Under the pieces are notes generated by a model. It had not been told where the DNA came from and did not search any database. It saw only the letters and a program-made list of their open reading frames with translations. This document shows, piece after piece, positions 1-10,690 of a stretch of 64,000 bases of DNA (the first letter of the stretch is position 1; each line of letters starts with the position of its first letter). Source of the DNA: Taenia hydatigena (taxonomy: Eukaryota > Platyhelminthes > Cestoda > Cyclophyllidea > Taeniidae); assembly GCA_036345935.2 (NCBI GenBank), contig JADWOT020000004.1, forward strand, positions 12,778,617-12,842,616. The letters run 5' to 3'. A program made the position numbers and the translations under genes.

Positions 1-3
1 TAT

Positions 4-375
4 TTACACTTTCATAATCTTTATGCCTCTTCGCACATCATGTTGTGTGGACGAAATTAGCAGTTGACACATTGGACCACTATTACTTGTGCAGCATCGT
101 TCGTCTATTGTAGAGGCACTAGTGAGCGAGGAGAAGTCAGGCTGGGGTGAATGGGACCTCAACTGCTTACACTCTTCTAAGGCATCACATCTTATTTTAT
201 TTGCCGCAATTTTAATGAGGTCAGAAGTAATCCGCCATTTCACTTCCTCACTCTGACTCTCTCCAAAGTCAAAGTCAACCATTTTCTTTCTGCTTCCTCC
301 TCTTCTCCGACATTTTATGCCGATTCCGCTTTTGTAAGTTCCATTCGTCTTTCGTTGGCCACATTCACCGCTCAT
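4..375 (-). CDS. Hypothetical ORF, 123 codons, unrecognised
   Basis: An uninterrupted ATG-to-stop frame of 123 codons on the minus strand. The product starts with a basic, glycine-rich stretch (about residues 6-31), continues with an acidic and amphipathic segment (about 32-70, containing KWRITSDLIKIAANKIRCDA) and ends in a Ser/Thr-rich tail. The middle segment has helix-like periodicity and two Cys. I recognise no domain. No neighbouring exon with matching splice sites was found, so it may be a single-exon gene, a terminal exon or a chance ORF. The real ATG start is the only positive point beyond length. Confidence 0.22.
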   Translation of the reverse strand: MSGECGQRKTNGTYKSGIGIKCRRRGGSRKKMVDFDFGESQSEEVKWRITSDLIKIAANKIRCDALEECKQLRSHSPQPDFSSLTSASTIDERCCTSNSGPMCQLLISSTQHDVRRGIKIMKV

Positions 376-784
376 TGCCCATGGTGCTTATGCTACTAAT
401 TTGGAAACATTGATTAGTCGCTGTCATTATATTCGACGTTTGGGCTGCCCTTAGGTGCCCCTTTGTAAATTACTTTCATTTACTCAGTTGGCTCCTCATA
501 TTGCGCCTCCTATAGAGCAGGAGTGCGATGCGGTAAAGGTGGTGTTAGTCTCTATGTCATGAACAGACACGAAAGTACAAACCTCAATTTCTCTCTGCAG
601 GATACTCAGCATGACTGTCAATCTGAGATGATCAAGATCTCTGCCTTCTTCTTTCGTCACAAGATCGCATCTATGGGGCGATGTCTTGTGTATGGAGTTG
701 TACATACCGCATCTTTCATCGTGTCCCTCACCATGCGTCAATATTACAAAATTATCCATTCTGATTATGACTTCCGACCGCGGA

Positions 785-945
785 TTCATCAACACCGTCG
801 ATGAGTAAAACATGTACGCTGTTACAGAAGCACTGCCGTTTCCCGTTGCATCCGTTAACAAGGGCACTACTGACGATAATCCTGCCACTGCTGCTACCCT
901 CTGGGTGCCTGTCGATAAAGCGATCACTTCGTTGACGCGGAGGAA
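785..945. repeat. Diverged copy 1 of a short duplicated segment (partner at 40.6 kb)
   Basis: About 150 bases here align with 40,595-40,745 in the same orientation. Both contain an ACTACTG...CCTGC..CTGCTGC..C...TGGTGCCTGT core followed by a matching ATC-rich stretch. Plus-strand translations also align (here TAATLWVPVDKAI, there NAASMVPVGRAI), as do minus-strand ones, so the coding strand is not settled. This copy has an in-frame TAA upstream of the aligned block in the plus frame. It may be a fragment of an old gene family or a dispersed repeat. Confidence 0.45.
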
Positions 946-1126
946 CTTAGTGGTTACAAGCAGTGAGCAGGATTTGGCACACAGATGGCTCGTGCTGCCC
1001 ACTGATACCTTGTAGAAGGGAATAGGAACGATCGACTCCCTGTATGTCTAAATTGCAATTGTCTTTTTCCTTATTGCTTGAGTTAACTGTGATTTCTTTT
1101 GCCTATCATGCTGCTGTCTCTTTTAG

Positions 1127-1620
1127 TTGCCACATAAGGCGCATTATCCACCGCACTTTGAAATCCCAAGGCATGTTGGCCAATGTTAATAGGAGTATTG
1201 TCACGATGGCAGACTTTGGCTTGGCTAGGCCCTTCGGTTACTTACTTCGCGCCTTGACTCGTGAAGTAGTTTCTGTTCCGCTCATGACTCCCAAAAGGTG
1301 TTTGACTGATCTAAGATTGTTGCAGGCAATCACTTCATTTTATCGCGCTCCAGAGACGCTGCTGAGCGAAGACTTCTATTGTCGTGACGTCCATGTGTGT
1401 TCTATGGGCTATATTTTTAAAAAATATTCATGAGAGATGTGCGAGGTTAGTCAACTGCTCCACATCACCTGAATAAAGGGGTTACTGGCAGTGTTGTAAA
1501 TTTGCTCAATTATCACCCTGCATTGCTTCCGCCTTGGCACGCCAAGAGAATTTGCTCTCAAGAAAGGATCACGCGTGCGCTTGATACAAGTGGTCTTGAT
1601 TTGTTACTTGTGATTGATCA
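1127..1620 (+). pseudogene. CDK-like protein kinase C-lobe fragment, catalytic Asp lost
   Basis: A 3' splice site (ctgtctcttttag) ends at 1126. The frame then reads CHIRRIIHRTLKSQGML, close to the CDK1/CDK2 catalytic loop (CHSxRVLHRDLKPQNLL), but the catalytic Asp codon at 1155-1157 is Thr. ADFGLARPFG follows (DFG Asp at 1212-1214), then a REVV-like piece, a possible 57-60-nt intron ending in ttgttgcag at 1325, and SFYRAPETLL. The VDxWS motif is degraded to VHVCS. The frame stops at 1431-1433. EVSQLLHI (like EIDQLFRIF) and then NYHPALLPPW and LDTSGLDLL (like DYK..FPKW and LDENGLDLL) appear downstream in shifted frames. No N-lobe (glycine loop, VAIK Lys, PSTAIRE-type helix) was found upstream. 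Loss of HRD Asp, frame breaks and the missing N-lobe favour a pseudogene, though unrecognised introns could explain part of it. Confidence 0.7.
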
Positions 1621-1779
1621 TTGCCTATCACTCCTCTGCTCTTTATTCACTGATGTTACCATCACTCTCCTAAGTCCTTCACTGCCTTTAGGAATCAATG
1701 CAAATCATCACTGGACCAAGTTTCGCTATTCCATTAGCATTATTTTATCGTTCCTAAGAAGGAGAAATGTTTGCTGACA

Positions 1780-4130
1780 CGATGCCACCACCACCACCAC
1801 ATCATCATTTATGCCTAGACGCCTCTTCTTTACAACCAACCGTTGCGCACAAATGAGCTGCAGGCTCTTTTGCATTTCTACTTTGGCAATCTTGACAGAA
1901 AGTCGCTAACTGCAGTTGGTGAAAGGTATGATGGCCTAGAATTGGCTGAATGTGCGTGCACTTTGCCGAGCTATTCAATGCTTTCATCAACATTGAGGAG
2001 AGTGACTTGGAAGGAGAGGACGAGAAGTGGATGAAAGAAGGAGAGGAAATCTCGCATAAGATGGCATTTTCTTTTTTCAACTCCTATCAAAAAATTTATT
2101 CAGCTCTTGCACGTTACCGTTTTGTTGACTTGGTAAGCAGAGAGTGGTGCCTTCTACGCTGTTATTGGGTGCATTAGCGCATCAGGTGCCAAAGCTAAGT
2201 ACAAGTTCACAAAGGAGAAATCAGCAAAGCCGGAATCAGAGAAGCCGTTATCGTGCTCAGATCACACAATGCGAGATACACAGTCTCTGATCAAAAACCA
2301 TCATGCCAACAAGTCTACAGCTTAACCCTTCATTGTAAAATTTCTTAGTCCTCCTTCCATCTTTTCACTTGTGCTAACTAGTTGCTAGCTTTTGATACCG
2401 GGGCTATTATTGTCGTGCTTATTGTTCACTGTAAGGCCCTATCCCTTATTGGGCACCGAGTGTTGAAGGCAATGAGAAGGGAAGGAGTGTGGGTACTGTT
2501 GTAGTGCCTTGTGCCATTGGTCAGTGGTAGGATCATTGGGTTTGGGTTGCGGTACGTCTGTTTCAGATGTCATTGATGGAATGCCAACACAAATTCGTAT
2601 TCGTGCCTTGACCTTTCTGCTGGATGGGCTGCACTATGCACAAAATGAAGCAGAATCATAGCACCACCGTACTGATGCTTCCCTTTGCGTATGCTATGGG
2701 TCCAATCTAGTCTTCAAGTCCTCATGTCCATAAAATCCAAAAGAGGAGGCAGCGTGACAGGACACTGAAACAAGACCTTGGTGTCTAGCTTAAGACGTGG
2801 TAATGTAGGAAGCCGACGTTGCATTTCTACCTTGGTTTTCCCCAATTCCATTACCCGTGGCGCCACTTTGGATTTTGAAGGAGGCGACGCTAGGAGTGAG
2901 CAATGCTGTCAAGTGGGTGAAGACATGTTCCCAAGTGAGGACTAGTGCACAACTTCTCCTCTTCACTTCCATTTTATCCTCCTGAATCTGATTATTCGCA
3001 TGATAACTTGGAATATTCGAAAAAAAATAAGGGCAATTTAGTTTAGACTTGGCGATTTATCACTGCCTAAATTAGACTAGACTTCGACTTCGACTCGCCA
3101 TAAACTGCCTGTTTGCCCTTACTTTCTCAACTCAAATACCGTGGAGGTCTGATTAAACGCATAGCTGAAGAAGAGGAAGTTGTTAGCGCAGTGGTAATGC
3201 AAATTTGCTTCATTTTGGGCGAAACGCTGCATGCTGAGCACTGTGGATGAGAGAATAAAAGCGGACACAAGAGGCGGATCTTGTCTTAGACTGTAGTACT
3301 ACCCACCCCAAACACGCCAACCCAATTGCTCCTATTGTTAATCAATGCTGTGGGGCACTTCAAAAGATTTGCTCTCATTCTCTTCCCAATTACCCTTAGA
3401 GCAATTTCAAAGGATAACCTGATCACTACTGTCCGGCTCAACTATTCTCATGAACTGAGGTTGTCCCAGACTACGATCGTGGCATCTGTAACCAACACTC
3501 ATGTGCCAATCCATTCACCCATAAGGTCAAGTTTGCGGCCATGAGGCGCCAGCAGCTGTGTTGGCCCCGCGACATCACATGCCCAGCAAACCATTAGTCC
3601 CAACATCAACACAATGCGCCCCTTCACGCTACACTCGGAGATCAAGTGAGTCACCCTCTCATCCATACTGTTTGCTTCCCAAGCACTCAGTCTTTTTGCC
3701 AGTCCGAATTGCCTTCAACGCATTCGAATATATAATAAGCCTTGTGCACTTCCTCGTGCATTGTCACAGGATTGGAGCCGCTCCACCGTCTATACTGAAT
3801 ACCGTCACCACAAGGAAATGCAGTGCTAAAAGAGGCGACACCGCTGGAGGTTTATGGGGATCGAGAACGCCAAACAGTTCTGCCCTATGGTCCACAGAAC
3901 TGGCTTAGATCATGACACTTTTTCCAACAACCAAGACAATGAAATCAATGCTACCGGAATGAAACGCGGACGACATCTGCGTTGCCCTCCTCGAGGTCGC
4001 TAGTTAAGTAAGCCAACATAATTCCTAGTCAATGTATTGGACTGGAACGAGCAGGCATCACCATACATACAAAAGCTACAGTCACTAGAATTTTGTAGAG
4101 GTAAATACTATATTGCTGAATTTCATACAC
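1780..4130. other. No supported gene
   Basis: Only short overlapping ORFs on both strands. One at 1,950-2,177 (+) has an acidic segment (NIEESDLEGEDEKWMKEGEE) that could be an exon, but it has no recognised domain or clear splice partner. A CCACCACCAC run lies at about 1,787-1,800. Nothing else stands out. Confidence 0.4.
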
Positions 4131-5562
4131 TCACGGGAGCAAATCGGTGTAGAGCCTTCGATTGATGGCTGAAATCGCAGCACATGCAAAAATGCCTCGA
4201 AGGGAAGTGGACTCAATTCCGATTGAGTTGATGGGTTCCTTCTCCTTCATTCTTACCAACTCGTCCATCAATTCGTCAATGCAACACCAAGAAAGTGCGA
4301 GTGAGGCGACGGTGACTGAAAACGACAGGGAAAGGGTGGAGATAAAAGCATTCATAGAAGTCGAATGGATGGGGAAGACGGGTGGATGTGGAGGAAATTG
4401 AGAAATGGCACCCACACAGGGATGTCGTCCCCAGTACATAGGTAGTCGTCCGTCTGCACCAACAGCGGCATGAACGGCTACAAGTTTTGATGGCAACTGT
4501 GGCTGCGGAACAAAGGGAAGGAGTAGCCGAGTTACTACCACCACCACTTTTACGCGAAGATGGGGTGGTAGCATGGTGTGACACAGGCGACAGGAAGGGT
4601 TGGGGTTCCCACCTGGCAATAGATTAGTGCTTGTTCGGCAATGCAACTGCCACAGGTAGTCACTTGAACAATTTGGACGAAAGTGTGGGGAGAGGAGACG
4701 ATATGAACCGAGACAAACACACTAGATTTAGATAGCGCAGTGCGTCTTACAGTTCCAGATTGTGGCATCAGCTTGTAATCTTTTACATGATTTGCCGGTG
4801 CCCAATCACCGCAACACCATTGAAAACGCTAAACTAAAGAAGGTTCTGGATCAGCGGATAGGGAAGATCTATAGACCGATATGTTGCTTTCTCGCGTTGC
4901 TAAAAGCCACAGGAAATGAGCAAAGGAAGTCTATAACAGATGATTCCCACGGAACTCCCATCAGCAATATCTTACCACAGTTCCGCGATTCCAGTATGCT
5001 GCATTAGAGATGTAGCCAAGTTGCCACAATTATTACACCATCATAAATGAAAACTAGACTTGCATTGCAGTGGAATCGTGCATGATTGCGTTACTTATCA
5101 TTTCACCAACATCAAGTGCTCATTCAATCACTCAGTATGGGACAATTATTAAGCAATTGTTCTCCAGAGCTCTTAGAGCTTCAACTCCACTTCAAGCACA
5201 AATCCGAGTGATTGCAGTAAGTCAGTGTCAAGTGCATTGCACAAATGTCCACAGATAACTCTTTAGAGTTTATTACAAGGAGGGTAGTTGAGGGAGATTT
5301 TGTGTTAATCGGCAAACCAGTGCTTGACCGTGTGTGCTGCAGATGTGAGATTAATTGAGCTGGAGATGGGAACCCATCAGCTTGCTTCTGGCGTTTCAAT
5401 ATTCTCCCCTTTTGTCTCCTCTCTCCCTCTTTCTCCAAGTCGCATCAGTGGATACCTTTGATGCGCTCAAGTCATCGCCCTTGTGCGTCACATCGGCGTG
5501 CCAACATTTACAGCGATCTTAGGGAGAAGTAGTAGTGGGCAGGAGAACGGATGATTGATTAC

Positions 5563-5583
5563 GTGAGTGGGTGGGTGGGTACT
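5563..5583 (+). repeat. GTGG/GGGT short tandem tract
   Basis: A short gagtgggtgggtgggtact tract. The same GGGT/GAGT-type tract recurs at about 8,505-8,545 and 15,570-15,612 on this strand and as its complement near 63,140-63,180, in three cases beside dispersed repeats. Confidence 0.55.
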
Positions 5584-6562
5584 CGGCCGTGCAGATGGAT
5601 AGTTGTCGACAGGTGGAGAGGATAGCGCGTATGAGGTCAGAGGTGACAAGTATAACGCTGCTTTTGCACTCAGACATTGAGTTCTTCGTTGTCGACCTCC
5701 CCAGGCAAAAGAACACTGCAGATTGGATGTAGTGGAAAGCGGCTCTTTTCCAGCCAGCTGGCTAAATAGTCGACAAACGCCTTCAGGAAGGAGTTTGTTC
5801 GTGTCATCCAAAACAAGTTCCCATCAGCGTACCTTTCCAAATGACAGACAGTTAGAAATGGTTAACAAATGGTCTACCCCATTTACTGGGAAAGAGTGAG
5901 GGAGCAATTGTGATGGTGGAGTTGGGGAACATGCTACTTTGCACATTTGGGTGGTGCAGACCAGCATTAAGGGAGTTGGGAAAGCGAAGGGCGAGTGGTG
6001 ATTGCAGGTACGGAACGCAAAGACCCTCATTCACCAAACAAGGGGTCTGCTTCGTGCTATCCGGGCCTTTATTTCCTTCGGTAGTCATACCCTTCGTATT
6101 GAGCCTCGCTGCCATATCATACCTCAGCAGCGCCGTCTTCTCTCGTTCACCAACAAAACTCAAACTACCACCCCTTCACTACACCTTCACCGCCACAATT
6201 CAGGTACTCCACTCCAAACCATTATTCCCGAATGGCTCAACACACCCACACAAAGACAATGAACACCACATGCATGCCAATAACAGCTTATCGAAATGAA
6301 TTTATTGCGGAACACGAAAGGAAGAGAAATAAATCATAAGGAGAGGAATATCAAAATGCACCAACGTTTCGACAAGCAGAACCTCGTCCACTCCTTTTAA
6401 AGAGAACACCTAGCTGAAAGGCTTGAACACCAACACACGAATGCCGTAATAAGGTGAGCAGCAGTAGTGAATGCAGACAGGAATCATCTCGTTCCTCATG
6501 TCAGATGCGAAGGAACGTGGCTTTTTCCTCCCGTGGCTCCTCTACTTCCTCACTTATTTCAG

Positions 6563-6697
6563 ATTGAAATGGACGGACCACATGGAATTGGCAGAAGAAT
6601 TCGTACAAGGTTGAGGAGATACATCGTCCGCGCCTTCAACATGTGCTGTCTGTGCGGACGGAAGGCAAAGAAGCCCGTCACACAGGGCGGGCTATGA
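6563..6697 (+). CDS. Probable terminal exon of a small basic, Cys-containing protein
   Basis: A good acceptor (cctcacttatttcag) ends at 6562 and is followed by 44 open codons ending in TGA. The peptide is strongly basic: it contains GIGRRIRTRLRRYIVRAF, then a Cys cluster (NMCCLCGRKAKK) and a short C-terminal tail. Arg-rich amphipathic character, a CCxC cluster and a clear acceptor make this one of the more convincing exons in the first 10 kb. No upstream donor or exon was assigned; the upstream open stretch from 6,467 has no ATG and includes the polypyrimidine tract. I do not recognise the protein. Palmitoylation of the CCxC cluster is conceivable but only inferred. Confidence 0.33.
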   Translation: MEMDGPHGIGRRIRTRLRRYIVRAFNMCCLCGRKAKKPVTQGGL

Positions 6698-6849
6698 TTC
6701 GACAACGAGAGCATGCGCAATTCAGTCATCACAACGCACGCCCTCCTATCAACTTCCACACACCTCCTGTTCAATGACTACAGAATGTCCCACTGTCCAA
6801 TCCCTTAATCCATCTGCCGAATTCGGGAAGAATCTGGTGGGATGAAGCA

Positions 6850-7115
6850 TAACTTATAATGGTAGAAGTATTATAGCACTCAAATAAAGGATGGTTCACT
6901 TTACTCAAGGCAGATGACGATGAAGCCTTTCGCATAGTTTTAATCTTGGGAACAAATCGCAAGGTGCAAGAGAGAAAATTATTCCCAGTGATTCACAAAA
7001 GTCGTGCTTTTTCTCCATAGAATTCCAATTTATCTTGCGGGTGCTGTGCCATGCTGAATATGGGCGTGATTCTATCACTACCTCGAATAAATCTCATTAC
7101 TTAAATTGCCGTTGG
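6850..7115 (+). repeat. Dispersed repeat R2, copy 1
   Basis: This stretch aligns in the same orientation with about 62,415-62,715. Shared blocks include AGGATGGT near the start, GCAAGAGAG, GTGATT.ACAAAA, GCTG.GCCA/CACC..GAATA..GGC.GTGATTCTATC and ACCTCGA. Divergence is substantial, so the copies are old. There is no ORF of note, and no terminal repeat or target-site duplication was identified. Confidence 0.6.
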
Positions 7116-7447
7116 CATCTACTAGTAGGGAAGTCCCAACTAAATGCGAGTAGCAACGGGAAATTGATCAAACTTGAAGCTAATGAGTCAGTAATCTGAC
7201 AATTGCAACGATCTGACAACAGGGTGTTTGACTTTCAAACATCTGGAACTGTCTAAATATTGTCTTAGCTTCAAGTGGTGGGGCATGACTTCCATGCGGA
7301 AAATTATCCTCCCATTAAACAGTTGCGATTGAGAGCAATGGTGAAGAATTTAGTTGGTGCTTAGGAAGAAGGGCACTAATTGATGTTGATTTAGATAGGA
7401 AGTGGACGATGAAAATGCCTCTTTGTTGGAACTCACGGAGCAGTCGA

Positions 7448-7642
7448 AGGCAACGACAGCTCACTAATCAAACTATGTGCCTATGATCCTATTTCAGGCT
7501 GAATGGTTGTGAGGCAGGCCAATTTAGTGTTTACAAGGAAATGTCGCGTTGCTCACATGTTCACATCTGTCCACTGCCAGAATAGCTGAAGACAAGGACG
7601 AACAGCATCAACTTTGCGAAGAGTAAGTCTCAGTCTGCCTAC
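7448..7642 (-). repeat. Dispersed repeat R3, copy 1 (inverted relative to window end)
   Basis: The reverse complement matches 63,808-64,000 at high identity, about nine in ten bases or better by eye, including LRLTLRK and LQLFWQWTDVNM-stop in the shared frame. A third, more diverged copy lies at about 60,765-60,930. The match runs into the window edge, so the element is longer than seen here. Confidence 0.75.
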
Positions 7643-8500
7643 CCTTCTTTCAACCATCCACGTTCAAAGGCATTTCGAGAGCCCCTTATTGGCAAATGTT
7701 TTGTAGTTTAATCACGCACACTGCTGGTTTCTTGACAGCAGCGATTAAATGCCACCAAGTTATGCGGCAGGGAGTGTGACTTGCGACTTGGTAAGGAATC
7801 CGACTGCAAAAACGTATACAAGCCCGTCTTGATTAAAGCATGATTTCAGCAATCACTCATTTAGCTCCGAACAAGGCGAGAACCATTGGCAAAGACAGCC
7901 CCACAGTAACACAATATGGCCGAATTGGCACCTTCAAGAAGCTTTAGAAAGCACATAAATTCACTCGACACTTACACTACTTCCAAGCCCCATCTTTTGT
8001 GAAAGTTAACATGAAAGTCGCACGTGTTGATATTTTTAATCGTATAGAAAGAATACGCGTTTGAATCAAGCGCCCACGCATTTGAGTCCATATTTCACTA
8101 TTGACTGCATCGTAACAAGAGCAGTATACGCCTCTGGTCTAGCCAAAGAAGGCGTCCAAGTCTAGGGATTTTAGCTATGTCGGTGACAGACTCTCATGCT
8201 CGTGTCAAATGATTGCCCGTAAACCTGGTTTCTTCAAGCCATGCTTTGGCCGGCTCTTCTAACTTGAGTTGGTTGTCAGTCAACTCATTGGCAATAAGTT
8301 GCCAGACAATCAATCACAAGGCCTAGACTGGCCCTCTTTTAAGGTTCCGCATATCAAGTTCAACTGGTCTCAGTGAAAAGTTTTGTGAACTAGCACACAG
8401 TTTCACTTACGAGAACAGTAGAAGCTAGAGAGTGCTTGTAAAATCATCACACTGGCCTTAAAACATGCGACGTGAGCGTGGGCTGGTCTGCGAGATCATC
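7643..8500. other. No supported gene
   Basis: No exon-like ORF, RNA gene or repeat was recognised between repeat R3 and repeat R1. Confidence 0.4.
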
Positions 8501-8539
8501 CCTGTGGAAGTGGGTAGGTGGGTGGGTAAGTAGGTGAGT

Positions 8540-8809
8540 GGGAGGGGAGGAGGACCGCTTGACCACACCTAACACGTGTGTGTGTCTGTGTGTGTCTGTG
8601 TCATTTGACCTCGTTGAGCTTGCGCGATGCGTGAGTTGTAGGGAGACCGACTGCATTGAGGTAGACGTGATAGTGCGTCGAATGGATAGAATGAGGTAAA
8701 GAAGAGGTGAAGAAGAGGTGAGCGATAAATGGAGGCCAAGGAAGATAAGCAAAAGAGGTTGATGAATTTGGCCGAGTAATTTATGTGAACCAACTTGAAT
8801 CTTCCACAT
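8540..8809 (+). repeat. Dispersed repeat R1, copy 1
   Basis: About 270 bases match 55,774-56,029 in direct orientation with roughly nine of ten bases the same outside the microsatellite. The element starts with a GGGAGGGGAGGAGGAC tract, has an internal TG-rich microsatellite, continues with CATTTGACCTCGTTGAGC..GCGCGATGCGTG and ends near CCAACTTGAATCTTCCACA. This copy carries an extra short AAGAAGAGGTG-type tandem unit absent from the other. No protein frame is shared over the whole length. It resembles a SINE-sized or MITE-sized element, but no pol III boxes or terminal inverted repeats were seen. Confidence 0.75.
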
Positions 8810-9122
8810 GCTGAGCTAAAAGATGACAGTATTGTGTCTCTCCTTTTGTCCATCAAAACTGCTTGCATGATAGCGACTCGAAATTGAACTGTCCAGGTGA
8901 GAACGGAATCGGAGTGTTTACAATTGCCAGCAAGCATTGCAGTGCACACGTACACATGTAGCACTAACAGTCTCTTGCTTCACAGGTTTTTGACAAACTC
9001 GACAGTATTCCATGGATGCGTGGTGTCTCCACCCCACTTCTAAACAATCAACATACCCTGCTCAGTCGGAGGGAAATAAGGAATGAAGGAAGGCGCCTCT
9101 ACTGGTTTCAACAGCAGCAATA

Positions 9123-9489
9123 GTTTGGTAGTACCAATAGTAGCAGCAATAATAATCATAATGGAAGTGTTCGTATTACTACTAGGAACAGCAGCAGCAG
9201 CAGCAGTAGCATTGGCAACAATAGTACGATTGTGCCCCCTACACACTGTAAATCTTTTCGTTCAATGACTCTGCTTGAAAAAGCCATTGCTCAATTAATC
9301 AATTTGAAAAGACTTTAGTTCACTTATCGGGAGTATGTTACTCCCCACAGGGCGAATAACAATGCCCCTCACGAAAGGAACCACAGTGCTGACAATGAGA
9401 GGCCTCACGTATTGGCACGATCGTGGCGACTGGGTGCAGTACCTTATGACAGATATGTAGGCTCATCAAAAGGACAGCCCTACCAATAA
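9123..9489 (+). CDS. Possible Ser/Asn-rich coding segment with one in-frame TAG
   Basis: In this frame the trinucleotide-rich DNA encodes alternating Ser and Asn runs (SSSNNNHNGS, then RNSSSSSSSIGNNS) using mixed synonymous codons (AGT, AGC, AAT, AAC). Selection on protein would give such a mix; pure repeat slippage would not. It continues with MTLLEKAIAQLINLKRL to a TAG at about 9,316-9,318, which could instead be an acceptor (gactttag). It then stays open, with an Asn/His/Arg-rich stretch, to TAA at 9,487-9,489. Low-complexity Ser/Asn runs are common in flatworm transcription factors, but no DNA-binding domain is visible. An overlapping hydrophobic Ala/Val/Ile frame is also open. Confidence 0.22.
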
Positions 9490-9621
9490 GGCAATGACTC
9501 AAAGTAGAAGCTACTCCTTCAAATGCACCATCTTAAGTTCAACGAGAACTATTTTCACCACTTCATCATTCTATCTTACGGCTACCAACCACCGTCTCGC
9601 ATGTGTGACACATCTAGCCAC

Positions 9622-9712
9622 TTCTTCCTCCCTTCCTTCTTTCCTTCTCTCCTTCCTCCCTTCCTTCCTTTCTTCCGTCCCTCCGTACTCTTTCCTTCTC
9701 TTCTTCGAAAAG
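9622..9712 (+). repeat. (CCTT)n polypyrimidine microsatellite
   Basis: Nearly pure CCTTC/TTCC repeat of about 90 bases. ORFs across it on both strands are low-complexity products of the repeat. Confidence 0.9.
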
Positions 9713-10394
9713 CAAGCCTGCTGTCCCACCAGTGTAACATGTGTTGGTTCTTTCCTTACCACCACCATCGAAAATGCACATACTGGATGTGCTGCATAAA
9801 TGCCTTCAACACTCACACCCGTCTTCCCGTCACACGCAGCAACAGAAACCCACTACTAAAGTCATTCAAGTAACACTTTTATTCCACTTGCATCCCAACC
9901 GCATTTCTAGCTCACTGGCATTGTGAGGCGACAGTACAGTCGCATCGTTGTGGGTGGTTGCTATCACTTCCACAAGCACATTCAACGCACCTACACCTCA
10001 CCTACACCACAAAGCAGCACATCTTTCCAGTCGTGCCAGTAATAATTATCATCATTAGCCGCCAACATGCACCACAATCCAGCGTGAAGGCAGTGCAGTC
10101 ACCAAACACAAAGCGCTGCTACCTTTCAAATGGTGAGGTTATCGATTGAATCCATTGATCGTGTCACACACTCAAACATATCACCACGATAATGTTTGCA
10201 GATCGGTTGTATGCAGAAACGCTCTTTCTGTTGGTCTACATTTCGGTTTGTCTTTCCGGTTACCTTGGCATTTTTCGTTTGCGCTTTTTCTTTCTCGCGT
10301 GGACCCTCGTGGACATAGCGCAAGCAGTGTCCACGAGGAGAGGTGGGTGCTCGCCTTTACACACACCTCTACTAACCTCATTGTCATGCAGGTT

Positions 10395-10690
10395 GCCAAA
10401 GACGCCAACAGGCTGTCTCTCACAAAGCACTTCAGACAGATGTTCATGTGGAAGAAGAGCGGGTGGAGCAAGTGGAGCAGGTAGAGCAGGTGGAGGAGAT
10501 GGAGAGCTCGACTGGCGCATCTGATGCGAAGCTGGTGAGATTCCAGCAGATGCTGCAATTCTTCGCATCGCCTCCAAGTCATTCGATGCGGAGGCGGCAG
10601 CGACGGTCGGCAGAAACGGAAGGAGATACTGGCGCCGCAGACACGACCTACGGTGTTACCGACCTTCCGGATGAGTACGAATGGAGGGAA
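10395..10690 (+). CDS. Family A exon-like module, diverged copy 1
   Basis: An acceptor-like ctcattgtcatgcag ends at about 10,390. The following frame gives VAKDANRLSLTKHFRQMFMW, clearly related to VAKEAKKLSDAKHLRRMFMW in the two near-identical copies at 11,975-12,187 (-) and 17,517-17,729 (+). In a second frame, SDAKLVRFQQMLQFF...DLPDEYEWREE matches SDVKFGELQRILQVV...EGPDECEWEEAEG of the same copies. Protein-level similarity persists although the DNA has diverged, which supports a coding origin. The switch of frame implies an intron or a frameshift between the two conserved blocks; a cag/gtagag junction lies near 10,480. The family is not recognised. Confidence 0.4.

Noticed and set aside
9494..9873. 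ORFs of 81-116 codons across the CCTT tract
   Set aside because: Length is explained by the stop-free microsatellite; composition is repeat-derived.
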